Assembly: GCA_023382335.1 (NCBI GenBank)
Contig: JAMCPM010000002.1
Coordinates: 1 to 64,000, forward strand
DNA from: Actinomycetota bacterium
GTDB taxonomy: Bacteria > Actinomycetota > Thermoleophilia > BMS3ABIN01
Direction: 5' to 3'
Length of the DNA: 64,000 nucleotides
A program made the translations under genes and the position numbers. The notes under the pieces were generated by a model. That model saw nothing but the letters and a program-made list of their open reading frames with translations, had not been told where the DNA came from and did not search any database. Shown here piece by piece: positions 20,157-32,631 of the stretch (positions are counted from its first letter, which is position 1; every line of letters begins with the position of its first letter).

Positions 20157-20834
20157 CTAGGTCTGTGGCGCCGGCTCCAGTTTCGATGACGTCTGCACGA
20201 ATGTCTGGCTTGCCGCCGACCAGGTGTAAGTAGTCACCTTCAGGTTGCCGGGGCAGCAGTTGGGATCCTGAGGTCCGTAGACAGGCTCGGTCTCCACGAA
20301 ACCACCGCCGGCTCCCAGCTCGACCTTCCCGTGGGAAACATCGAGTCGTTCGAATAGCTTTTGCGGGGCGCCGGCCTCCATCGTGTATACATAGTACGCC
20401 AGGTAAGCGCCGCTGCCTTGCTGGCGGACCAGCACCAGCGCCTCCTCGTTGCCGTCCCCGTTCAGATCCTGATAGAGCACCGATTCGACGAAGCCCCTGG
20501 TGGCTGCGCCAGCGGAATCTGCCGACGCGGCGGCGCCGGTCACCGACGGCCAGTTTACTGAACGGATATCGCCCGCGGGTTGCTCCAGGACGGGAGTCGT
20601 ATCGGTGGTAGCAGTCTCCGTAGGCGCCGTCTTGGTTATGGCCGCCGGCTCCTCGGGAGCCGTAGCCGTCGACACCGTATCCGCTGAAGTCAGCGCCACC
20701 GGCGCCGGCTGGTCGCCGCCGCAGGCCTTCAGGGCGATGACGATGGCGCCCGCAACCAGAAAGATTGCGATGATTGTTACAAAGATAAGGTACTTATCCT
20801 TGCGGGTCGATGGCCGGGTCGATTTCAAATTCAC
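20157..20834 (-). CDS. Single-pass secreted/anchored protein of unknown function
   Basis: A 225-residue protein with a basic N-terminus, one hydrophobic segment (about 16-36, YLIFVTIIAIFLVAGAIVIA), then LKACGG, which could be a weak lipobox. A Thr/Pro/Ala-rich linker (about 45-90) leads to a C-terminal domain with DLNGDGNEEALVLV (a calcium-loop-like turn) and a DPNCCPG motif, reminiscent of actinobacterial LppP/LprE-type lipoproteins. Divergent from the pyr operon; no functional context. Confidence 0.6.
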   Translation of the reverse strand: MNLKSTRPSTRKDKYLIFVTIIAIFLVAGAIVIALKACGGDQPAPVALTSADTVSTATAPEEPAAITKTAPTETATTDTTPVLEQPAGDIRSVNWPSVTGAAASADSAGAATRGFVESVLYQDLNGDGNEEALVLVRQQGSGAYLAYYVYTMEAGAPQKLFERLDVSHGKVELGAGGGFVETEPVYGPQDPNCCPGNLKVTTYTWSAASQTFVQTSSKLEPAPQT

Positions 20835-20959
20835 TCCTTAGGGAAGATCCAGTTTTCCTTAGACATTATATAATTCTACGATTAGCTGCGCTCTGTCCTT
20901 AAACAAAAAACAGAATCCGCTGCATTGATGGCCACGCCTCTGGAATATTGTGGCCTGAT

Positions 20960-21692
<733 letters not shown>

Positions 21693-21759
21693 ATTCCCGG
21701 AAATTGACATTCGGCGACATATCGATCTGCAATCTGCTACTGGCAAAGGCGGTGCGTCC

Positions 21760-22716
21760 ATGAACTGGAACCTGCTTTCTATCAACGATCTTTCCCGCGA
21801 AGAGATCGAATCGGTGCTCGGTACGGCCGCCAAGGATTTCCTGGAACTCTCCAAACGCGACATCAAGAAGGTGCCGACCCTGCGGGGGCGCACCGTCATC
21901 AATCTTTTTTATGAGAAGAGCACCCGCACCTCGACCTCGTTCGAGCTCGCCGGAAAACGCCTCTCGGCCGACGTCATCAACGTCAAGGCCGACTCCAGCG
22001 CCGCTGGCAAGGGCGAGTCGCTCAAGGACACGACCCTGACCCTGAACGCCTACCGTCCCGACATCATCGTCCTGCGCCACCCGCATGTGGGGGCGCCTGC
22101 GTTCATCTCGCGGTACACCGAGGCGCATGTGATCAACGCCGGCGACGGCAAGGGCGAACATCCGACACAGAGCCTGCTGGATATCTTTTCCCTGCAGCAG
22201 GAGTTCGGCGACCTCAAGGGCCTCAGGGTGGCCATCGTCGGCGACGTCTTGCACAGTCGCGTGGCCCGCTCGAACATCCAGGGCTTCAGCAAGATGGGGA
22301 TGAAGGTGACCCTGGTGGCGCCGCCGTCGCTGCTGCCGCGCGGGGTCGAGACTTTGGGCGCCAAGGTGGCGCACAGCCTCGAAGCGCTTGCCGGCATGGA
22401 CGTCATCTATCTGCTGAGGATGCAGCGGGAGCGCCATGAGGGCGCCAATTACCTGCCCTCGATGCGCGAATACATTTCCAGTTATTGCGTCGGCCGGCGG
22501 CACGTGGCCGAGGGTCAACGCGTGCTTCATCCGGGGCCGATCAACCGTGGAGTTGAGATCGAGAGTGAGCTCGCTGATTCCGGGGAGAACATGATCCTGC
22601 AGCAGGTCGAAGCCGGCCTGGCGGTGCGGATGGCGGTCCTCTACCGCATCATCCTCGACAACGCTGTGCCGCTCGCGGGCGAAGCCGAAGTGCGAAATAT
22701 CCAGGCTGTGGGATGA
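21760..22716 (+). CDS. pyrB: Aspartate carbamoyltransferase catalytic subunit
   Basis: Condenses carbamoyl phosphate with aspartate, the committed step of UMP synthesis. 318 residues from the ATG at 21760, which matches the length of the mycobacterial enzyme; an open frame runs 40 codons further upstream over the end of pyrR. Active-site segments are the carbamoyl-phosphate loop FYEKSTRTSTSFE, the GKGESLKDT loop, HPTQSLLD and VLHPGPINRG. No regulatory subunit gene (pyrI) is present. Confidence 0.95.
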   Translation: MNWNLLSINDLSREEIESVLGTAAKDFLELSKRDIKKVPTLRGRTVINLFYEKSTRTSTSFELAGKRLSADVINVKADSSAAGKGESLKDTTLTLNAYRPDIIVLRHPHVGAPAFISRYTEAHVINAGDGKGEHPTQSLLDIFSLQQEFGDLKGLRVAIVGDVLHSRVARSNIQGFSKMGMKVTLVAPPSLLPRGVETLGAKVAHSLEALAGMDVIYLLRMQRERHEGANYLPSMREYISSYCVGRRHVAEGQRVLHPGPINRGVEIESELADSGENMILQQVEAGLAVRMAVLYRIILDNAVPLAGEAEVRNIQAVG

Positions 22717-22717
22717 G

Positions 22718-24076
22718 ATGACGTCAACCATCGCCAAACGGGGAGCCAAAGCCACGCTGGTCATCAGGGACGCGCGCGTCTTCGATCCGGCGTCGGGCGT
22801 AGATGCCCGTGCTGATGTCACCATTGAAAAGGGAATCATCACGTCGGTCGCGCCGGTGAAGGGCAAGTCTGCAGGCGCGGGCAAGGCCGGCGACGCCAGC
22901 GGCAAGGCCGGCGACGCCCAGGTCATCGATGGAACCGGCAGGCTCCTGCTTCCCGGATTCATCGATCTGCACGCGCATCTGCGTTCTCCCGGGCGCGAAG
23001 ATGAAGAGGACATCGCCAGCGGTACAATGGCCGCCGCCGCCGGCGGCTACGTCACTATCTGCGCCATGCCCAATACCGATCCGGTCGTCGACAATGCCGC
23101 GGTCTTGGCTTCCCTGGCCGAGGTGGCCGAAAGCGATGCTCATGTCAGGGTGGCTTTCCTCGGATCGATCAGCCGCGGCCTCAAAGGCGAACATTTAAGC
23201 GACATGTGGGATATGGCGGACGCCGGAGCCGTTGCTTTCAGCGACGACGGGCGCCCTGTGTCCGACGCCGGCCTTTTGCGCGCTGCATTCCAGGCAGCAC
23301 AAACCTTTGACCTTCCCTTGAGCCTTCATTGCGAGGACCTCGACCTCGCCGGAGCCGGCGTCATGAACGAGGGCGGCGTCTCAGCCCAGCTGGGTCTGGC
23401 GGGCATTCCCTGCACTGCGGAATCCGCCGATGTGGCGAGGGCTCTGGAGGTCGCTGTCTACGAGAACGGCCGCGTCCATATTGCCCATGTGAGCTGCGCC
23501 AGGACGCTGGAAGCGATCAAGGCCGCCCGCGGGGCCGGCGCTGCCGTCACCTGCGAGGCGGCGCCGCACCATCTGCTGCTGACCGACGAATCGGTGCGGC
23601 AGCTTGACGCCAATTTCAAGATGAACCCGCCCTTGCGCGGCGAGGAAGACCGCCAGGCGTTAGTGAAGGCTCTGGCTGCGGGAGAGATCGACTGTGTGGC
23701 CACCGATCACGCGCCACATGCCGGACAGGAAAAAGAGACGCCCTTCGAGGAGGCCCCCTTCGGCGTCATCGGGCTCGAATCCGCTTTCGCGGTTCTTTAT
23801 ACCGGGCTGGTGCAGCCGGGCGATGTGCCCCTGGAAGCGCTGGTTCGCGCAATGTCGACAAATCCGGCCCAGGCCTTCAAGCTGCCGGTTCCCGCGATCG
23901 CCGAGGGCCAAGAGGCCAACCTCTGCCTGATCGACATCGACGAGGAATTCGAGATCGACCCCGAAAGTTTTCACAGCAAATCGCGCAACTCCGCTTTTGC
24001 CGGGACCAAGGCCAGGGGGCGCGTGCTCATGACCATCGCCGCCGGCCGGGTCGCCTTCAAGCACAAACAATTTTAG
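22718..24076 (+). CDS. pyrC: Dihydroorotase
   Basis: A 452-residue class-I dihydroorotase that cyclises carbamoyl aspartate. Metal ligands are visible in GFIDLHAHLRSPGREDEEDI, in SLHCED, in HIAHVS and in ATDHAPH. The start lies one base after the pyrB stop. An Ala/Gly/Lys insertion at about 49-66 (two copies of GKAGDA) extends an early loop. The stop codon TAG is supplied by the dispersed repeat (TTTTAGGGACAC), so the repeat has landed at or replaced the natural 3' end. Confidence 0.94.
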   Translation: MTSTIAKRGAKATLVIRDARVFDPASGVDARADVTIEKGIITSVAPVKGKSAGAGKAGDASGKAGDAQVIDGTGRLLLPGFIDLHAHLRSPGREDEEDIASGTMAAAAGGYVTICAMPNTDPVVDNAAVLASLAEVAESDAHVRVAFLGSISRGLKGEHLSDMWDMADAGAVAFSDDGRPVSDAGLLRAAFQAAQTFDLPLSLHCEDLDLAGAGVMNEGGVSAQLGLAGIPCTAESADVARALEVAVYENGRVHIAHVSCARTLEAIKAARGAGAAVTCEAAPHHLLLTDESVRQLDANFKMNPPLRGEEDRQALVKALAAGEIDCVATDHAPHAGQEKETPFEEAPFGVIGLESAFAVLYTGLVQPGDVPLEALVRAMSTNPAQAFKLPVPAIAEGQEANLCLIDIDEEFEIDPESFHSKSRNSAFAGTKARGRVLMTIAAGRVAFKHKQF

Positions 24077-24153
24077 GGACACATTACTTAATTCATAGTT
24101 TTAGGGACGCATAACTAAATTGCCAGTTTTAGGGACACATTGCCAGAATCCAG
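24071..24153 (+). repeat. Dispersed intergenic repeat, locus 3 (pyrC-carA junction)
   Basis: Three tandem units: a full core at 24077-24094, a diverged one (GGGACGCATAACTAAATT, 24104-24121) and a partial one from 24131, spaced by TCATAGTTTTA or GCCAGTTTTA. The array provides the pyrC stop codon and runs to within 20-30 bases of carA inside an otherwise tightly packed operon. Confidence 0.9.
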
Positions 24154-24172
24154 AGACATAACGACAAATGAC

Positions 24173-25396
24173 ATGCCCGCCGCGGTCCTCCTCGAGGACG
24201 GCACCATCTATCGTGGCCGCGGCTTCGGCGCATCCGGAGCCGTCTTCGGCGAGATCGTCTTCAACACCGCCATGACCGGCTATCAGGAAGTGCTCACCGA
24301 CCCTTCCTACCACGGCCAGATGGTCACCTTCACCTATCCGCTGATCGGCAATTACGGGGTCAACCGGATGGCCGACGAGTCCGGCGAGGTGCATTCGCGC
24401 GCGGTCATCGTCCGCGAAGCGCACAACATGGCGCGCAACTGCAGCGCCGAGCAGGGCTGGACCGACTGGCTGGCCGAGCAGGGCGTCACCGGGGTCTCCG
24501 GTATCGACACCCGGGCCCTGACCCGCCGCATCCGCAGCCGTGGAGCCATGCGCGCCTGTGTTTACTGGGGCGATTTCGCCGAGGAAGAGATAGCGGCGCG
24601 TCTGAAGAAAACGCCCTCGATGGCCGGCCTCGACCTCGCCAGCCGGGTCTCCTGTGCCGAGCCCTACGACATCGAATTTCTCAACGGCATGTACCGGGTG
24701 GCGGTCATCGATTATGGCATCAAGCGCTCGATCCTAAAGCGACTTGGCGCCGCCGGATGCAACGTCATGGTCCTGCCGGCCTCGGCCACAGCCAGAGATG
24801 TGATGGAGCTGGAGCCCGACGGCGTCTTCCTCTCGAACGGTCCCGGCGACCCGGCGCCGCTCGATTATGCGGTGGAATGTGTGCAGGGACTGCTCGGCAA
24901 GCTGCCCGTGTTCGGCATCTGCCTGGGTCACCAGATCCTCGGCCAGGCGCTGGGGCTTAAGACCTACAAACTGAAATTTGGTCATCGGGGAGCCAACCAT
25001 CCCGTGAAGAACCTCGACCTCAACCGCGTCGAGATCACTTCCCAGAACCACGGGTTCGCGGTCGAGTTGCCGGAAGCACTGGAAGCGCGGCTGCAGGCTT
25101 CGCGCGCCGGTGACGAAACCGAGCCCACGGGCGATGCGCAGCCGGGCGCAGCCGCCGGCAAGACTTTCTTCGAGGCGCCGCCAGCCGAGGAGCTCATGCT
25201 CGGCACCGATCACGGCCAGGCCCGCATCAGCCATCTCAACCTTTACGACGGCACCGTCGAGGGCATCCGCTGCCTCGACGTCCAGGCGTTCTCGGTCCAA
25301 TATCATCCCGAGGCCAGCCCCGGGCCGCACGATTCCCGCTATCTCTTCGAGGAGTTCGTCAACGACATGGTCATCAACAAGGTGAAGAAATCGTAA
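24173..25396 (+). CDS. carA: Carbamoyl-phosphate synthase small (glutaminase) subunit
   Basis: Releases ammonia from glutamine for CarB. About 407 residues from the ATG at 24173; a TTG at 24140 lies inside the repeat and is unlikely. The N-terminal domain ([18 protein letters not shown]) is normal, and the class-I amidotransferase triad is visible: Cys in [11 protein letters not shown], with His and Glu in [13 protein letters not shown]. An unusual insertion of about 35 residues, rich in Ala/Gly/Glu, lies before the [10 protein letters not shown] segment. Confidence 0.94.
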   Translation: MPAAVLLEDGTIYRGRGFGASGAVFGEIVFNTAMTGYQEVLTDPSYHGQMVTFTYPLIGNYGVNRMADESGEVHSRAVIVREAHNMARNCSAEQGWTDWLAEQGVTGVSGIDTRALTRRIRSRGAMRACVYWGDFAEEEIAARLKKTPSMAGLDLASRVSCAEPYDIEFLNGMYRVAVIDYGIKRSILKRLGAAGCNVMVLPASATARDVMELEPDGVFLSNGPGDPAPLDYAVECVQGLLGKLPVFGICLGHQILGQALGLKTYKLKFGHRGANHPVKNLDLNRVEITSQNHGFAVELPEALEARLQASRAGDETEPTGDAQPGAAAGKTFFEAPPAEELMLGTDHGQARISHLNLYDGTVEGIRCLDVQAFSVQYHPEASPGPHDSRYLFEEFVNDMVINKVKKS

Positions 25397-25433
25397 TGCC
25401 GCGCCGCAGCCAATCCACCGGAAGGAATTCGTA

Positions 25434-25445
<12 letters not shown>
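25391..25445 (+). repeat. 17-bp direct repeat at the carA-carB junction
   Basis: TCGTAATGCCGCGCCGC occurs at 25391-25407 and again at 25429-25445. The second copy carries the carB start codon; the first carries the carA stop and a decoy ATG. It looks like a short duplication of the junction. Confidence 0.9.
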
Positions 25446-28617
<3,172 letters not shown>

Positions 28618-28643
<26 letters not shown>

Positions 28644-29436
28644 CCTTTACGACTGTCCCGTCGTCGAGAGCCGGCCGGTAGGGGCTTACCGACTTTTATC
28701 CCTTGTCGCCCGCGAGGTGGCGGCCTTGGCGCGCCCGGGGCAGTTCATGATGGTGCGCGCCGCCGGCCAGTCACTCGACCCGTTGCTACCGAGGCCCATC
28801 TGTGTACATGAGATCGATTCCGACCTGGTCAAGGTGCTGATCGAGCCGGTCGGCCGCGGTACCGCATCGCTGGCGGATCTGCGCGTGGGCGACAGGCTGT
28901 CGGTGCTGGGCCCGCTGGGAAACGGCTTTGACATCACCGGCAGCGGTCCGGCGCTTGTCGTCGGCGGCGGCATCGGCGCCGCGCCGCTGGCGTTCCTGGC
29001 CCGGGCGCTTTCGGAGCGGGGAAGGCAAGTGCGCTGCCTGTTAGGATTTAAAACCAGAGGCCAGGCGGTCGCGGGCGAGCTCTTCCGCGAGGTGGCCGTT
29101 GACATTTTTACTGAAGACGGGTCAATGGGAAGCCAGGGGCTCATCAGCGAGCCGCTGCCGGGATGCCTGGCGGAGATGGGCTCGTTGCCGCTGGAAACCG
29201 GCGATGACAGCAGCGCCGAGGCCGGCGCCGAGATCTTTGCCTGCGGACCCGATCCGATGCTGGCCGCCGTATCCCGGATCGCACACGACTGCGGCACGAC
29301 GGCGCAGCTGTCGGTGGCGGCCCACATGGCCTGCGGCGTCGGCGCCTGCCAGGGTTGCGTCATCAGCACCAAAAGCGGCTATCGTCGGGTCTGCAGCGAG
29401 GGTCCGGTCTTCCCTGCGGGTGAGATCGAATGGTGA
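28618..29436 (+). CDS. pyrK: Dihydroorotate dehydrogenase electron-transfer subunit
   Basis: A 272-residue FAD/2Fe-2S protein that links PyrD to NAD+. FAD-binding part: RPICVHE and [12 protein letters not shown]; nucleotide-binding part: [19 protein letters not shown]-terminal Fe2S2 cysteines in [13 protein letters not shown] and [10 protein letters not shown]. It overlaps the end of carB by 26 bases, showing tight coupling. Its presence means that the adjacent PyrD is the class 1B heterotetrameric, NAD-dependent type, usable without oxygen or quinone. Confidence 0.93.
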
Positions 29437-29464
29437 AGCCGTCAACAAATCTCAAGGAATCCGC

Positions 29465-30382
29465 ATGACCGGTCTGAAAACAAGTCTCGGCTCCCTGGAG
29501 CTGCGGCATCCTCTGATCAACGCCTCTGGGACCTTCGACGTGCTTGCCGCCGACAACGTCCTGGAAGCCGATCTTTTCAGCGATTTCCCCTTCGCCGCCT
29601 ACGTTCCCAAGACGGTCACCCTCGAGCCCAGGACCGGCAACCAGCCGCCGCGCCTCTACGAATCCGCGGCAGGCCTGCTCAACTCCATAGGGCTCGCCAA
29701 CAAGGGCATCAAGAACTTCATCGAGGAAGATCTGCCGCTGCTTTCGAAGCTGCCGGCGCCGCTCATCGCCAGCGTCGCCGCTGACAAGACGGCCGGATAT
29801 GGCGAAGCGGCGGGGATGCTCGAAGCTTGTGAGGAAGTCGCCGCCATCGAGCTCAACGTCTCCTGCCCCAACGTCGAGCTGGACGGACGGGCGCTCGGAT
29901 GCGATCCCGACCGCACGGCGCGCGCCACCGCGCTGGCGCGGGAAAATACCACAAAATTTCTTATTGTCAAACTAACCCCCAATGTCACCGATATCGTGCA
30001 GCTGGCTCAGGCCGCCGCCGCCGCCGGCGCCGACTGTATCTCGCTGATCAATACGGTGCACGGCATGGCGCTCGACCCCTGGACCCTGAAGCCGGTGCTC
30101 GGCCACACGACCGGCGGCCTTTCGGGGCCGGCGATCAAGCCGGTGGCGTTGCGCGCGGTTTACATGGTGAGCCGGGCCCTGGAACTGCCCGTGATCGGCA
30201 TGGGCGGGGTCACGACGGCGCAGGACGTGCTCGAATTCCTGGCCGCCGGCGCCAGCGCGGTGGCTGTCGGCACGGCCACCTTCCGCGATCCGATGCTGGC
30301 CTCGCGCCTCACCGGCGAGCTGGCCGATCTCATGGAGATCCGCGGTATCGGGTCCGTGAAAGAGCTCATCGGCATGGCCTGA
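29465..30382 (+). CDS. pyrD: Dihydroorotate dehydrogenase, class 1B catalytic subunit
   Basis: 305 residues from the ATG at 29465, with AAGGA seven bases upstream. Oxidises dihydroorotate to orotate with FMN. Recognised by the N-terminal LRHPLINASGTFD, the ELNVSCPNVE segment, LINTVHGMALD, and the FMN phosphate loop GMGGVTTAQDVLEFLAAGAS. Catalytic base is probably the Cys in RALGCDPDRT, which corresponds to the class 1 cysteine loop. Last gene of the operon; orotate phosphoribosyltransferase and OMP decarboxylase genes do not follow and must lie elsewhere. Confidence 0.94.
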   Translation: MTGLKTSLGSLELRHPLINASGTFDVLAADNVLEADLFSDFPFAAYVPKTVTLEPRTGNQPPRLYESAAGLLNSIGLANKGIKNFIEEDLPLLSKLPAPLIASVAADKTAGYGEAAGMLEACEEVAAIELNVSCPNVELDGRALGCDPDRTARATALARENTTKFLIVKLTPNVTDIVQLAQAAAAAGADCISLINTVHGMALDPWTLKPVLGHTTGGLSGPAIKPVALRAVYMVSRALELPVIGMGGVTTAQDVLEFLAAGASAVAVGTATFRDPMLASRLTGELADLMEIRGIGSVKELIGMA

Positions 30383-30410
30383 GGAGCTTGTGGAAATCCG
30401 GGAATGATAA

Positions 30411-30440
30411 CGGGCGGCCGTAAGGCCGCCCGTGATTTTT
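30411..30440 (+). terminator. Intrinsic terminator of the pyr operon
   Basis: CGGGCGGCC (30411-30419) pairs fully with 30424-30432 around GTAA, followed by TGATTTTT. It stands about 30 bases after the pyrD stop. Confidence 0.85.
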
Positions 30441-30520
30441 CCGCTCCAAATCCCTTTTCCGCTCTAAATCCACTTCCGGCCTCAAGCTTCCCGAAAACCG
30501 GTTCATCAATTTGGTCCCTG

Positions 30521-31249
30521 CTATTGACTGGGGCTGGCGCCTCCTGGCGCGATATTTGTGCTCATGCCCGGCACGCTCACGCCGCCGCCGCCGTAACCGT
30601 TGCTATTCGTGCCGGTGCCACCCGCCGGAATGATCTCGATGTTCGCCGGCAGCTCAAAGGTGCTGTCAGGGACGTTGCCGACATTGCTGTATTTGAACTC
30701 GGTGACCGTGGTCTTGCCCGTCTGGGCGTCCTCGCTGGTCATCTTGGTCGGAAGGCCTTCGGGGCCGTTCATCTCCATGGTCAGCTTGCCGGCTCCGGGG
30801 ACGCTGAACTCCCAGGTGTTATCCGAACCGCCGGTGCGCGGCATCATCGAATAGATTCCCATGATCATTGCCGGGTTATATCCGGAGACCAGGGACTCGG
30901 AATCGCCGGCGGTCTCCGTGGCGGAATTGCCACTGACCACCCAGGTCTTTTTCTTCTGGCTGTTATAGATCATGTAGGAAGTCTTGTCGGTGGGATCGTC
31001 CCAGCGCCAGCTGCCGGCTTTCTGCGTCCATTTGCCGGAGCTCTGGCCGTCATTGACCACCTCGACCGTCATCTCCATCTGCTTCAGCTGCTCGAGGCGC
31101 CTGTCGAGCGTGTCGCCGGTATTGATTCCGGCAAGGCCCGAGTGTGGCTGCTGCGAACTGCTGTCGTCTCCTCCACATCCACCCATAAGCAAAAGGACCG
31201 CCAGTCCCAGCGCGACCGCAAAAATAGTTGCCGCTATTTTTTTTCGCAT
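30521..31249 (-). CDS. Lipoprotein, possibly LolA-like
   Basis: A 242-residue lipoprotein with a signal peptide ending in the lipobox LLLMGGC (Cys about 25). The mature part (LKQMEMTVEVV, KTSYMIYNSQKKKTWVVSG, FKYSNVGNVPDSTFELP) has the alternating beta pattern of LolA/LolB-like or DUF4412 proteins that bind lipids. The tail is Gly/Ser/Pro-rich. Convergent with the pyr operon; it occupies the place where pyrF is often found in actinobacteria. Confidence 0.7.
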   Translation of the reverse strand: MRKKIAATIFAVALGLAVLLLMGGCGGDDSSSQQPHSGLAGINTGDTLDRRLEQLKQMEMTVEVVNDGQSSGKWTQKAGSWRWDDPTDKTSYMIYNSQKKKTWVVSGNSATETAGDSESLVSGYNPAMIMGIYSMMPRTGGSDNTWEFSVPGAGKLTMEMNGPEGLPTKMTSEDAQTGKTTVTEFKYSNVGNVPDSTFELPANIEIIPAGGTGTNSNGYGGGGVSVPGMSTNIAPGGASPSQ

Positions 31250-31371
31250 ACCTGTCCTTTCTCGTTTACCTGGCTGCTTAAATGACCTTTGCGCCGCTAC
31301 GATATCACAAGGAAACGGAATTTACCCGCGCAGGGCGGGATTTTGATATAAGCGCGGGCGACAGATACTTC

Positions 31372-31401
31372 TTGCAAATCGAGCCTCCAAATTCATATAA
31401 T
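31372..31401 (+). promoter_or_regulatory. Promoter of mihF, probably leaderless
   Basis: TTGCAA at 31372-31377 and a perfect TATAAT at 31396-31401 (18-base spacer). The -10 box ends five bases before the ATG at 31407, so transcription would begin at or next to the start codon. Leaderless mRNAs are common in actinobacteria. Confidence 0.7.
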
Positions 31402-31406
31402 AGCCG

Positions 31407-31739
31407 ATGATGTCTCCTTCCGAACCGACATCCGCCACCCCGGTAAGGACTCTTGAGCAGCGTCTCGATGCGCTCAGGCGAGCGAATGATATTCGCTCCA
31501 GGCGCGCGCGCCTAAAGAAGGACCTGAAACGGGGCCATAAAAAGATCGATGAGATCCTGGCGGAACCGCCCGAATTCATCAAGACCGCCAAGGTCGTTGA
31601 TGTTTTGCTGGCCGTCCCTAATTGTGGCAAGGTAAAATCCACCAAGGTTCTAAACCACTGCCGCATCAGCCCCAACAAGACCGTGGGCGGACTATCTGAA
31701 AGGCAGCGCCGGGAGCTGGTGACTTTTTTTCGCCCGTAG
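31407..31739 (+). CDS. mihF: Integration host factor, actinobacterial type
   Basis: A 110-residue nucleoid-associated DNA-binding protein. The helical N-terminus (RTLEQRLDALRRANDIRSRR) and the helix-two-turns-helix region VLLAVPNCGKVKSTKVLNHC then RISPNKTVGGLSERQRREL match the mIHF/sIHF family, which is unrelated to E. coli IHF. The gene is a lineage marker in this position (pyr genes, mihF, gmk, rpoZ, coaBC). Its 3' end overlaps the open frame of gmk by 17 bases at a seven-T run. Confidence 0.9.
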   Translation: MMSPSEPTSATPVRTLEQRLDALRRANDIRSRRARLKKDLKRGHKKIDEILAEPPEFIKTAKVVDVLLAVPNCGKVKSTKVLNHCRISPNKTVGGLSERQRRELVTFFRP

Positions 31740-32346
31740 CAGCGAAGTCCCGGAGAAAAGCCGCGGTCAACGCGGCCGGCTCCTGGTAATCTCCGGACCC
31801 TCCGGCGTCGGCAAGGGCACACTGATCGGCGAAGTCCTGCCGCGCCTCGAGCATACCTCCCTCTCCAGGTCCGCAACCACCCGTCCCCGCCGAGCCGAAG
31901 AGATAGATGGCCGCGAGTATTACTTCCTGACTCCCGATGAGTTTGAGGAACGCGTAAAAGCGGGAGACTTTCTCGAATATGTCAGCTACGGCAACAACCG
32001 TTATGGAACTTTGAAGAGCGAGGTGGTACGGCAGCTGGACTCGGGCGAGGACGTCATCCTCGAGATCGAGCTGGAAGGAGCCCGCAATATCCGCAAGCAG
32101 ATGCCGGAGGCGATACTGATATTCATCGCGCCTCCTTCCGTCGAGGAATTGCGCTCCCGGCTCGCGGGCAGGAACACCGAAGCCGACACCGAGCGAAAGT
32201 TGCGCCTCGAGCGTGCCGATGAGGAACTTGCGTCTCAGAAGGAATTTGACTACATTGTAGTCAATCAAACTGTCAGTCAAGCGGCCGATGAGCTCGAAGA
32301 GTACATCAGGTCCAGCCGGGCTGAGATTTCGAGGAGGAAGAGTTGA
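31723..32346 (+). CDS. gmk: Guanylate kinase without a canonical start codon
   Basis: Converts GMP to GDP. The P-loop [15 protein letters not shown], the GMP-binding [18 protein letters not shown] and the lid region are intact to the stop at 32346. The frame is open from 31723, but it holds no ATG, GTG or TTG before 32011, which is inside the kinase. The coordinates given are the open frame. Possible explanations are a CTG start at 31783, an atypical start after GGAG at 31752, or a +1 shift on the seven T's (31724-31730) fusing it to mIHF. An assembly error of one T would give the same picture. Its stop overlaps the TTG of rpoZ. Confidence 0.85.
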   Translation, partial: LFFARSSEVPEKSRGQRGRLLVISGPSGVGKGTLIGEVLPRLEHTSLSRSATTRPRRAEEIDGREYYFLTPDEFEERVKAGDFLEYVSYGNNRYGTLKSEVVRQLDSGEDVILEIELEGARNIRKQMPEAILIFIAPPSVEELRSRLAGRNTEADTERKLRLERADEELASQKEFDYIVVNQTVSQAADELEEYIRSSRAEISRRKS

Positions 32347-32573
32347 ACAAACCCAGGATAGACTTGCTCTTGGAGAAAGTTGACTCCAAGTATGCTCTGG
32401 TCACAATCGCGGCCAAGCGCGCGCGGCAGATAAATAATTATTACCGCAACCGCGAAGAGGGCAGCATCGACGATATACCGCCGCCGCTGCTTGACACGCG
32501 CAGCCGCAACATCCTCACGATCGCTCTCGAGGAAATCGCGGAAGGCCACATCTCCTACCGCTACCGCGTATAG
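32343..32573 (+). CDS. rpoZ: RNA polymerase omega subunit
   Basis: A 76-residue omega subunit that helps assemble beta-prime. It starts with TTG at 32343, overlapping the gmk stop, with GAGGAGG just upstream. The conserved segments [19 protein letters not shown] and [18 protein letters not shown] are present. Order gmk-rpoZ-coaBC is typical. Confidence 0.93.
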   Translation: MNKPRIDLLLEKVDSKYALVTIAAKRARQINNYYRNREEGSIDDIPPPLLDTRSRNILTIALEEIAEGHISYRYRV

Positions 32574-32631
32574 GCTTCACATTACGCGGCGGTCTTCCCA
32601 GGCCATTCCAGGAACGGTCTGACCCTTTGCC

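Noticed and set aside
22861-22920. Short tandem repeat in pyrC (GGCAAGGCCGGCGACGCC type)
   Set aside because: Only two in-frame units forming a loop insertion; considered minor and described with the gene.
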